NCBI GenBank assembly: GCA_963668655.2
Contig: CAXXPQ010000001.1
Location: 806,001 to 870,000 of the forward strand
Reading direction: 5' to 3'
Source: G963668655 sp963668655
GTDB taxonomy: Bacteria; Myxococcota_A; SURF-8
DNA length: 64,000 nt
Shown here: piece after piece, positions 32,960 to 40,321 of the stretch
Position numbering within the stretch: the first letter of the stretch is position 1
How the letters are laid out: each line of letters begins with the position of its first letter
Program-made: the position numbers and the translations under genes
Notes under the pieces: generated by a model
Told to the model about the DNA's origin: nothing
Database searches by the model: none
Seen by the model: the letters and a program-made list of their open reading frames with translations, nothing else

Positions 32960-34063
32960 ATGAAACGAAGTCTGTTGATCTGTCTGCTACTCCTGTCCGT
33001 TCTTGTAATGATTTCGGCCTGTTCCGACGATTCGGGCGACGACTCCGCCGACGGCGACGACTCCGCCGACGGCGACGATTCCACCGACGGCGACGATTCC
33101 ACCGACGGCGACGATGCCACGGACGGAGACGAGGACGGAGACGTGGACGGCGACGAGGACGGCCTGCCGCCGGGCGATTCCTTCCGCATCGTGGTGATTT
33201 CCGACACCCACGTTCGCCTGCCCGGAAATCCGGACGACGAGGATTACGACAACCAGGACAATCTGGAGCATCTGGAGGCCGCCGTGGCCACCATCAACGC
33301 CGATTACGCGGACGCCGATTTCGTGGCCGTCACGGGCGATCTCGTCGGCTGCCTGTATTCCGAGGATCCCGCCGATTACGACGTGGGCCTGGACAACCCC
33401 GCAGAGGCTTTCAAAGAGCGCATGGACGATCTGACCGTGCCCTACCATGCCGTCCTGGGCAACCACGACTACCAGAAGGACTACGATCCGGAGACCCACA
33501 ACGGCATCAATACGGACAACCTCGAAGCCATCGAATCGGTCTGGAACAAGGTGCTGGGCATCGACCCCTACTACTCCTTCATGCACGAAGGCGTGCGCAT
33601 GATCTTCCTGAATCCCAACCGGGGCGACCTGCGCACCGATGTCTGCATGGGCAGCACCGTCGAATCCTTCTGCACCGGCTCCTTCGAGGCGGAACAGCTC
33701 GCCTGGCTGGAAACGGAACTGGACAACGGCGATCCCACCCTTATTTTCATGCATCATCCGCTGGTCACCGACGATGAGGATTCCATGTTCGCCATGCTGG
33801 ATTCCTTTGCGGTGGATCCGGAAGACGGCGTCTACGACATCCTGGAGAGCTACAAGGACATCATCATGGCTGTCTTCGTGGGTCACGGACACATCTGGGA
33901 GCGGGATCTGCTGTTCGATACCATCTGGGTGTACGAAACCGGTTCCATCGCCGACAGCAACGGAAACGCGGGCAACATCCACGTGGTGGACGTGGACCCG
34001 GCCGGCCCCGGGATCGACGTTTCCATGCACCGGGACGACGCCGACTATTGGGGCGAGTGGTAG
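32960..34063 (+). CDS. Metallophosphoesterase lipoprotein with acidic linker
   Basis: A 367-residue surface or periplasmic lipoprotein. The signal peptide MKRSLLICLLLLSVLVMISAC ends in a lipobox (cleavage before Cys). An Asp/Gly/Ser/Thr linker of DGDDS(A/T) repeats runs to about residue 75. The calcineurin-like phosphoesterase domain then shows all signature motifs: ISDTHV, VTGDLVG, LGNHDY, MHHPL and GHGHIW. A GGAG site precedes the ATG at 32960, and the upstream open frame is non-conserved. It likely hydrolyses phosphomono- or diesters outside the cytoplasm. The acidic linker resembles those of the lipoproteins at 37905 and 45701. Confidence 0.88.
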   Translation: MKRSLLICLLLLSVLVMISACSDDSGDDSADGDDSADGDDSTDGDDSTDGDDATDGDEDGDVDGDEDGLPPGDSFRIVVISDTHVRLPGNPDDEDYDNQDNLEHLEAAVATINADYADADFVAVTGDLVGCLYSEDPADYDVGLDNPAEAFKERMDDLTVPYHAVLGNHDYQKDYDPETHNGINTDNLEAIESVWNKVLGIDPYYSFMHEGVRMIFLNPNRGDLRTDVCMGSTVESFCTGSFEAEQLAWLETELDNGDPTLIFMHHPLVTDDEDSMFAMLDSFAVDPEDGVYDILESYKDIIMAVFVGHGHIWERDLLFDTIWVYETGSIADSNGNAGNIHVVDVDPAGPGIDVSMHRDDADYWGEW

Positions 34064-34086
34064 GTCTCGTTTCTCGAACGTCCAGA

Positions 34087-34124
34087 CGCCCCCGGCTTTC
34101 GTCAAAAAAAGCCGGGGGCGTTTT
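34087..34124 (+). terminator. Rho-independent terminator of the phosphoesterase gene
   Basis: CGCCCCCGGCTTT (34087-34099) pairs with AAAGCCGGGGGCG (34108-34120), followed by TTTT. Confidence 0.88.
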
Positions 34125-34222
34125 CGTTATGGAAGACGGAAAAGCTCGTGAAATTCCTTTTATCCGCCGGCTTCTCGGCGGATTCCCTTGCGGACGGGCG
34201 CGGAATGCTGTACAAAGGCAAC

Positions 34223-36661
34223 ATGAGACACCATTCCACCGTGACGCGCCGTTCTCCGTTGTTTTCGGGGCGGATTCCCGCCCGTTTCTGGCTCTTCTTC
34301 CTTCTTCTGGCAGGGGCGGCGATCCCGACCCCGCTCGCCAGCGCCCAGGCGCCCTATCCGCTGCCTCCCCCGGACGAAACGGCCGCCAGGCTTTCCGAAC
34401 TGCGCTTTTCCGGCTATTTCGAGCTTCCGGCCTACGAGGAAATGGCGGACGCCTGTTCGGAGAAAATCGATCCGGAAAATCCTCCGAAAGTGGATTGCAC
34501 TTCCGCCATTCGGAACATGCTGTCCCGGGAAAAGTATTTCGATCAGATTCGCCGACTGCGTTTTCTTCTGGGCATGCGGGAGTTCGAGGGCGGCGATCTG
34601 GACGCGGCCCGCAAGACCCTTTCCGCCATCGACGGCGGATACGCGCTCCTGGACGACTACGTGCAATATTACCTGGGCGAAATCGCCTATCAGAAAAAGG
34701 AATGGGAACTCGCCCGGGACCATTTTCGGCGTATTCCCACCGACAGCCGTCTGTCCTTGCAGGCCCGCTTCAAGTCCGCCTTCTGTCTTTCGGCATTGAA
34801 ATCGCCGGAAGCCGTGGCCGAACTGGAACCCCTTGTTTCCGAATATCCCGAGCATTTTCACGGGGTTCAGGCGCGTTTCGAACTGGCCGAGGCGCTTCGG
34901 GCCACGGATAGGGCGCGGGCGGAGGAACTGTATCTGGACGTGCGACGTCTGCAACCCCGGGCGGGATACGGCAAGCAGGCCGAGACGCGCATGAAGCAGC
35001 TTCGCATGAAAACGCCGGACCGTGCCGGACTGACGCGCCTCCGCATCGCCCAGGCCGAGACGCTTTTCGAGCAGTTCCAATACAGGAAAGCCTCGAAATT
35101 GCTGGAAGATCTCCGCGCCGAGTTTTCGGAGTCGGACCGTTCGGCCATTCACGGGGAATGGCTGTTCACCCTGGGACAAGCCTATTTCAAGCGGCGGAGT
35201 TACACCCAGGCCATCGCCCACTTCGAACGTGTCGCCAAAACGAAAGCCTCCAAGGACATCCAGGGGCGCGCATTGACGCACATCGCCGACGCCTATCTGC
35301 GAAAGGGCCGGGAGGCCGACGCCATTCGGACGTTGGCGGAGTTCTTCAAAAAGTATCCGGAACACGGGCAGGCGTGCAAGGCCACGTATTTACAGGGAAA
35401 AGGCCATATGGAACTGGAGCACTTGCCCCGGGCCATCGAGGCGTTCGAGCGCCTGGCGACGGCGTTTCCCGATTGCGATTACACGGAGACGGGGCGCTGG
35501 TACACGGCCTGGTTGAACTATCGCCTGAAACGCTTCGACCCGGCCGTGAAATCCCTTAAAAACATCGCCACCGGCACGAAGAGCCGTTTCGAGAAGGAAC
35601 GGGCGCTGTACTGGCTGGGACGCATCGCGGCGGACAAGGAAGAGAGCGATCAGGCCGTTTCCATCTGGACCCGGCTGGCCGCTCATTTCCCCCTGGGATA
35701 CTATTCCGGTCTGGCGGTCCAGCGTCTGGAGGAACGGAACCAGCCGATCCCGGAGGCCTACCGGGAGCGGGAAGACCTGCGGCAGACCCCGTTGCGGGCC
35801 GATCTGGATCTGGACGTACGCGGTTACATCGCCAACCACCATTTTCGTAAGGGCTTGGAATTATTGAAGCTTGGCCGCCGGACGGAAGCCGGGCGGGAAT
35901 TTCGGGCCATGGAAAAACAATTCCCGGACGACGACGTTCCGAAGATTCTTTCCGCCACGCTTTACCATCTGGCCGATCAGATTCCGCGCAGCATCTACCT
36001 GTTCCGAACCCGATTGGACAGCTTCGCCGACCGCTATCCGAAAGAGGGCAACCGCAGCCTGTGGAAAATGGCCTATCCGTTGGCCTATTTCGATCTGGCG
36101 GAGCGTTATTGCAGGCAGGTCGGTCTGGATCCGTTTCTATTGATGGCCCTGATGCGCGAGGAATCGTCTTTCCAGGCGGACGTGCGTTCCTATGCCAATG
36201 CCCTGGGACTGACCCAGATCATCCGTTCCACCGGCCGGGTGATCGCCAGCCAGTTGGGAGAGCGGGATTTTCGTTTCGAAGATCTGATGAATCCGGAAAC
36301 GGCCATCCGCTTCGGCAGTTTCCACATCGAGGAACTTGTGCGGAAATTCAAGGGAAATCACGCCCTGGCCATCGGTTCCTACAATGCCGGCGAGACGGCC
36401 ATCCGGCGCTGGGTGCGGGCGGATCCGGACGTGGATATGGACGTTTTCGTGGAATCGATCCCCTATACGCAGACTCGCCGCTACACCCGCCGCGTGCTGA
36501 AAAGCTATGGCATTTACCGCCACTTGTACAGCCGGGATCTGGTGGGATTCAATCTGTGGAAGACGCCCATGGAAAGAAACCCCGGACCGGCGAAGGCCGA
36601 ATCCGGGGTTTTGGGAGAATCCGGCCCGAAGGAGGCGCAAAGCCCCCAGCGGCCGGATTGA
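34223..36661 (+). CDS. Soluble lytic murein transglycosylase (Slt-like)
   Basis: Periplasmic enzyme that cleaves peptidoglycan glycan strands with 1,6-anhydro product formation. The 812-residue product has a signal sequence (PARFWLFFLLLAGAAIPTPL, cut near ASAQA) and a long superhelical region of TPR-like helices (about 50-600). The C-terminal SLT domain holds catalytic Glu in ALMREESSFQ (about 645), followed by YANALGLTQII and AIGSYNAGETAIRRW. The usual GLMQLMP is GLTQII here. The start at 34223 has AAAGG upstream; an ATG at 34205 is possible. It recycles or edits the wall made by the dcw operon enzymes. Confidence 0.9.
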   Translation: MRHHSTVTRRSPLFSGRIPARFWLFFLLLAGAAIPTPLASAQAPYPLPPPDETAARLSELRFSGYFELPAYEEMADACSEKIDPENPPKVDCTSAIRNMLSREKYFDQIRRLRFLLGMREFEGGDLDAARKTLSAIDGGYALLDDYVQYYLGEIAYQKKEWELARDHFRRIPTDSRLSLQARFKSAFCLSALKSPEAVAELEPLVSEYPEHFHGVQARFELAEALRATDRARAEELYLDVRRLQPRAGYGKQAETRMKQLRMKTPDRAGLTRLRIAQAETLFEQFQYRKASKLLEDLRAEFSESDRSAIHGEWLFTLGQAYFKRRSYTQAIAHFERVAKTKASKDIQGRALTHIADAYLRKGREADAIRTLAEFFKKYPEHGQACKATYLQGKGHMELEHLPRAIEAFERLATAFPDCDYTETGRWYTAWLNYRLKRFDPAVKSLKNIATGTKSRFEKERALYWLGRIAADKEESDQAVSIWTRLAAHFPLGYYSGLAVQRLEERNQPIPEAYREREDLRQTPLRADLDLDVRGYIANHHFRKGLELLKLGRRTEAGREFRAMEKQFPDDDVPKILSATLYHLADQIPRSIYLFRTRLDSFADRYPKEGNRSLWKMAYPLAYFDLAERYCRQVGLDPFLLMALMREESSFQADVRSYANALGLTQIIRSTGRVIASQLGERDFRFEDLMNPETAIRFGSFHIEELVRKFKGNHALAIGSYNAGETAIRRWVRADPDVDMDVFVESIPYTQTRRYTRRVLKSYGIYRHLYSRDLVGFNLWKTPMERNPGPAKAESGVLGESGPKEAQSPQRPD

Positions 36662-36726
36662 TGGCGTTATAGCCACTATTAATAGAAATGCGCTACGGGG
36701 GGTATTAATTCCATTCAAAATAAGGT

Positions 36727-37107
36727 ATGCTTGTGGGCATGCCTAACCTGAAGCGACCAGACACGACGAAAGGCGGGCTTGAGGAAGTCGAAGCGCAGTA
36801 CCGCAAGGAGCGCGACGGGAAGTTGAAGGAGCGCCTCAACGCCATCCGCCTGTTGATGAAGGGACGCACACGCAAGGATGTGGCAGAAATCATCGGGGTT
36901 TCCGAGTCGGCCATCACGCGCTGGCGCCGGCGCTGGGATGAATTTGGAAGGGAGGGATTGAAAAGCCGACACCGTGGTCGCGCCTCGAAAGTGACGCCCG
37001 AGATGCGGGCGGAAATCGAAGACATCTTCGACATCCGCGAAACCATCAACGGGCGTAAGATCACGGCCATCGCCATTCGCGGCCACCTTAAAAAAAACAC
37101 CGATTAG
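36727..37107 (+). CDS. IS630-family transposase, OrfA (helix-turn-helix part)
   Basis: A 126-residue frame carrying the DNA-binding N-terminal half: KERLNAIRLLMKGRTRKDVA, EIIGVSESAITRWRRRWDEFG and LKSRHRGRASK are typical IS630 helix-turn-helix segments. The frame ends soon after an eight-base A run. The full transposase is made by a -1 ribosomal frameshift at A-AAA-AAC (37092-37098) into OrfB. Start ATG at 36727 or 36739. Confidence 0.85.
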   Translation: MLVGMPNLKRPDTTKGGLEEVEAQYRKERDGKLKERLNAIRLLMKGRTRKDVAEIIGVSESAITRWRRRWDEFGREGLKSRHRGRASKVTPEMRAEIEDIFDIRETINGRKITAIAIRGHLKKNTD

Positions 37108-37748
37108 AGATCAGCTACTCGCACGTGTGCTACGTGCTGCGGCAGATGGGCTATCGCTACCTGCGCCCGCGTCCGTGGCCGGACAAACAAGACCAGGCGA
37201 TGCGCGCGCGTTTCCAGGAGCTTTTGTCCGCGCTCGAATCCGATCCGGAGATCGAGATCTGGTATCAGGACGAAAGCGGGGTGATGGGCGATCCCAAGCC
37301 GCGGCGCATTCTGGCCAAACGCGGCTCCAAGCCGACAATGCCGTACACGGGCAAGCACATCAAGGACAACATCGTGGGGGCTGTTTGTCCTGAAAACGGG
37401 GCTTTCTTTAGCCTGATTCTGCCGGTTGTGAACACGGAGAGTTTTCAGATTTTCTTGGATCACATGCAGAAGGAGATCGGCTCGGGGCGGGTGGTGATGA
37501 TTATGGACAACGCAAGCTGGCATAAGACGAAAGCCTTGCACTGGGGCCGGATCGAGCCACTGTATCTGCCTCCGTACTCGCCGGACTTCAATCCTATCGA
37601 GCGTATCTGGCTGGTGATGAAAAACCGGTTCTTCAGTCAGTTCATTGCAAGGAATCATGCCGAATTGACGGATCACCTGATGGAAGCGCTGCGCTCCTTC
37701 ATGCAAAACCCGGCGCTTTGCCGCTCCATCTGCGGTGGCGCAAAATGA
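37092..37748 (+). CDS. IS630-family transposase, OrfB (DDE catalytic part, reached by -1 frameshift)
   Basis: The frame after the slip reads KKHRLEISYSHVCYVLRQMG and continues with the DDE domain: first Asp in IWYQDESGVMG, second Asp in VMIMDNASWHKT and Glu in YSPDFNPIERIW. All three catalytic residues are intact, so the element may still be active. A TAA at 37089-37091 just upstream in this frame means OrfB cannot start earlier. The first alternative start in the frame is a GTG at 37125, so independent translation would give a truncated protein. Confidence 0.85.
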   Translation, partial: KKHRLEISYSHVCYVLRQMGYRYLRPRPWPDKQDQAMRARFQELLSALESDPEIEIWYQDESGVMGDPKPRRILAKRGSKPTMPYTGKHIKDNIVGAVCPENGAFFSLILPVVNTESFQIFLDHMQKEIGSGRVVMIMDNASWHKTKALHWGRIEPLYLPPYSPDFNPIERIWLVMKNRFFSQFIARNHAELTDHLMEALRSFMQNPALCRSICGGAK

Positions 37749-37782
37749 GTAATACTGACTCTATTTGAAATCAGCGGTGCAA

Positions 37783-37854
37783 TGTCATTCTGACCGAAGC
37801 GAAGAATCTCCAGTGAATTCAATGAGATCCTTCGCTGTCGCTCAGGATGGCACG
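37783..37854. repeat. Imperfect palindromic intergenic repeat (GTCATTCTGA type)
   Basis: TGTCATTCTGACCGAAGCG begins the left arm (37783-37810), and the right arm GAGATCCTTCGCTGTCGC begins at 37824, giving about 30-base arms around a 13-base loop. Related palindromes with GCGAAGAATC are widespread in intergenic DNA of many environmental bacteria. It can fold after the IS element and may act as a terminator on both strands. Confidence 0.65.
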
Positions 37855-37904
37855 TTTTGTTCAATCGCTGAAATCATTTAAAAACGACTATAAAGCGAAC
37901 GTGA

Positions 37905-39497
37905 TTACTCCGCCGGATGCGAAGTCAGCGTGGACATCGCCGCTTCCTCGTCCTCCGTGCAAGGGCCGCTGTCCGTGCCCAGGCAGCAAACCGCGTCGCC
38001 GCGCACGCAGACGTCCTCCATGGCCACGCCGTTCAACCGATCCTCCACCCAGTCGAACTGTTCCAGAATGGACCAGGCCGCGCCCGCGGAGTGGCTCGCG
38101 CCTTTGCATTCGATGTAGTTCATGCGGTAGCCGGCCGCGCAGAGGTTGTCGAATCCCGGCCGTTCCACCGCCGGATTGACCAGTTCGTCTTCCTCGGAGA
38201 CGACGAAAAGCATGGGCGTATCCGTGGTGCGGGCGATGGAGGAGGCGGGTACGGAATTTTCCAGAAGCATGCATTCCCAGAGATCGTAGCCGTCCCAGCT
38301 GTCCGCCTCGATGGATTGAATGAAGGCGTCCTGGAAGATATCCGCTACGGTGTCGATCTCGTAATCCGACTCATTCACGTTGCAGGTGGTGTCCATCAGT
38401 TCCGGAAGCAGCGTGGCGATGTGGTAGGGATCCTCGTTCCGTACGATTTCCTCGATGTGATCGTCATAGGCGCCGTACCAGCGGCTCAGGCTCATCATGG
38501 CCCCGGCGAGCGTCGTCGTGGCGGGACCGAAGGCGCGGACGGCTTCCTCGGCCTGGCCCACCAGATCGGACGGTGGAATCAGGGACACGGCGGCGGTGAG
38601 TTCGAATTCCGGCGCGTAGTACGGCGCGTACAGTTCGGAAAAGAGCGCGGCGTGTCCGCCCTGGCTGCCGCCCCAGGCCACCACCCGGCCGTCGTGAGCC
38701 GTGGGGGCGGAAAGGCTTTCGAGCAGGTTCAGGCCGCCCCGCACCGAATCCCAGGAGGCCAGGGCCGTGGCCTCGCCCACCAGGTACGGATGGAACATGC
38801 CCGTGCTTTCTCCCATGCCCACCATGCCGATGTAGTCCGGCGCCACGGTGATGTAGCCCTGGCTGGCGAAGAGCACCGCGAAGAGCGCGCCTCCCTCGTC
38901 CCGGCTGGGCGCGCAGTCGTCCATGAATCCGCTGGTGCCGTGCAGCCACATCACCAGGGGGGCTTCCGGCAGCGTCTGTTCGCCTTCCAGCACGGGGTAG
39001 GCCAGGATGGAGGTGGCCTCGACGGTCTGGCCGCGATCCTGGGTTTCGTAGCGGTAGAGATAAACGTCCGTGCCGTACTTGGCTTGCGCCATGCCCGCGT
39101 AGGGCGTTGTCTGTAGAAGCGACTCGATGGTGTCGCGGCTCAGGGAAAAGAGCGGCAGGTTCTTGGAGTCCACCACGCGGCCCATGTCGGCCGGGTTCAG
39201 CCACTCGTGGCCGCTCGTTCCGCAGACCGCCGTGTCCACCGGCGTGGTCCAGGCGACTTCCTCTTCCGTGTCGCCGTCCGATTCCTCCTCGGTTTCCGTA
39301 TCGCCGTCCGGGACCGAATCCGAATCTCCGTCTTCATCCGTATCGCCGTCGGGATCGCCGTCGCCGTCGGGCGCCATATCGCCGTCGGGCGTCGTATCGC
39401 CGTCCGTGTTGTCGTCGTTCGTATCCGAGCAGGCCGCCATCAGGAAAACGGCCAGGACAAATACGAGAATCGAAGTTCCAAATGTTTGAATTTTCAT
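37905..39497 (-). CDS. Alpha/beta-hydrolase (secretory-lipase-like) lipoprotein with acidic linker
   Basis: A 530-residue exported lipoprotein. The signal peptide ends in LMAAC (lipobox). Residues about 24-85 form a PDGD/TDGD-rich linker. The hydrolase domain has PLVMWLHGTSG (oxyanion region), a nucleophile elbow WGGSQGGHA (about residue 270), Asp in VSEEDELVNP and His in CKGASHSAGAAW, consistent with a Ser-Asp-His triad of the secreted lipase/esterase family. Paired cysteines in the C-terminus suggest disulfides. A GGAGGAA site precedes the ATG. Likely degrades external esters; the substrate is unknown. Confidence 0.86.
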   Translation of the reverse strand: MKIQTFGTSILVFVLAVFLMAACSDTNDDNTDGDTTPDGDMAPDGDGDPDGDTDEDGDSDSVPDGDTETEEESDGDTEEEVAWTTPVDTAVCGTSGHEWLNPADMGRVVDSKNLPLFSLSRDTIESLLQTTPYAGMAQAKYGTDVYLYRYETQDRGQTVEATSILAYPVLEGEQTLPEAPLVMWLHGTSGFMDDCAPSRDEGGALFAVLFASQGYITVAPDYIGMVGMGESTGMFHPYLVGEATALASWDSVRGGLNLLESLSAPTAHDGRVVAWGGSQGGHAALFSELYAPYYAPEFELTAAVSLIPPSDLVGQAEEAVRAFGPATTTLAGAMMSLSRWYGAYDDHIEEIVRNEDPYHIATLLPELMDTTCNVNESDYEIDTVADIFQDAFIQSIEADSWDGYDLWECMLLENSVPASSIARTTDTPMLFVVSEEDELVNPAVERPGFDNLCAAGYRMNYIECKGASHSAGAAWSILEQFDWVEDRLNGVAMEDVCVRGDAVCCLGTDSGPCTEDEEAAMSTLTSHPAE

Positions 39498-39535
39498 CAG
39501 GTTCCTCCAGAGTTGTGGTTTCCCGAACGGCGCTC

Positions 39536-39564
39536 AGATTAGCCCGAAAACGGGTGGAAGTCAA
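39536..39564 (-). promoter_or_regulatory. Promoter of the alpha/beta-hydrolase lipoprotein gene
   Basis: Minus strand TTGACT (39559-39564), 17-base spacer, TAATCT (39536-39541), 39 bases upstream of the ATG. The remaining gap to 39974 shows no gene or strong hairpin that I can support. Confidence 0.6.
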
Positions 39565-39974
39565 ACGGGCGGGCATTCAAAATGAGCGTTCCTTTTCCTT
39601 CCCGAATCAGGCTCCGTTTCGCGCCGTTTTCGTGTTCCGTCCGGGTGACATGTGTTTCGCTCGTATCTTATTGATATCACACGTCTTACCCTTGTTTTTG
39701 CGTTCACCCGGACCGTGCGCGAAAATCGACCGTTTCGGTCTTCGCCGCGCGATGGGCCGAAACGCGACGAACGTGACGAATTCTGTCGAAATATCAATTG
39801 CTTACAGCGCAGTTCCAGGACGAATGCCGGAATGCCTTCGTCCTTTGTTATAGGTGCTATGACCCGGCCGGGGTTTCAGGCAAATTCGGAGGTTCGGCCC
39901 TCCGTGCTTCCTTTCGAATTCTTGCTCCGGTCGGACCGTCGAAGTCTATGCCCCGGCGTCTCGGAGGCGGAACA

Positions 39975-40319
39975 TCAGGAGATGGATTTCAGTTTTTCCA
40001 TGATGCGTGTTTCCGCCCGTGTGAGCAGTTTTCGTTCGCGACCGTTCTGGTAGTTCTTCCAAATGCTTCGCAGACTGAGCATGAGCGGAAAGAGAAAAAA
40101 AGCCAGGCCGAAGACGCCTCTGAAACCGCCGGGGGACGCGCCCTGAGCTTGTTTTTCCAGAAGCGAAAGAAGGCCGACGACAAAGCCGAAAAGACAGATC
40201 ACGGAAACCAGCGCGGCCAGAACAATGCGAACGGGTTTCGGCCGGGGAATGCCGTTTCGCTGCTGCCGAAGATGATCCAGGGCGGCTTCCAGATCGTCGC
40301 GGTCCGAAGGTTCGGGCAT
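39975..40319 (-). CDS. Small two-helix membrane protein behind the giant PKD protein
   Basis: A 114-residue protein with an acidic helical N-terminus (DRDDLEAALDHLRQQRNG), two membrane segments (VRIVLAALVSVICLFGFVVG, about 29-50, and FRGVFGLAFFLFPLMLSLRS, about 67-86) and a basic C-terminus (about 87-114). I do not recognise the family. The start ATG at 40319 lies 2 bases after the stop of the 1693-residue PKD gene, with AGGGAC inside that gene, so the two are co-translated. A role in handling or anchoring the large protein is possible but is inference only. Confidence 0.68.
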   Translation of the reverse strand: MPEPSDRDDLEAALDHLRQQRNGIPRPKPVRIVLAALVSVICLFGFVVGLLSLLEKQAQGASPGGFRGVFGLAFFLFPLMLSLRSIWKNYQNGRERKLLTRAETRIMEKLKSIS

Positions 40320-40321
40320 GG

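Larger units (their letters stand above)
36700..37775 (+). mobile_element. IS630-family insertion sequence (ends approximate)
   Basis: A transposase split into two overlapping frames (36727-37107 and 37092-37748) with an intact DDE triad. Weakly matching inverted ends are visible near ATTCAAAATAAGG (about 36712) and the reverse complement of CTATTTGAAAT (about 37761), but exact termini and the TA duplication could not be fixed. It lies just after the lytic transglycosylase gene and disrupts nothing recognisable. Confidence 0.75.

Noticed and set aside
33040..33150. Short-period DNA repeats that look CRISPR-like
   Set aside because: The repeats are in-frame codons of the DGDDS linker with no unique spacers; similarly at 39290-39420 and 47330-47470.
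30865..33207. 780-codon open frame on the minus strand with Ser-Pro-Ser repeats
   Set aside because: The repeats are the complement of the Asp/Gly linker of the phosphoesterase lipoprotein, and the rest is antisense to the acyl-CoA dehydrogenase gene.
37673..37864. 63-codon frame reading HPERQRRIS-like sequence
   Set aside because: It is a translation of the palindromic intergenic repeat, a well-known source of spurious predicted proteins.
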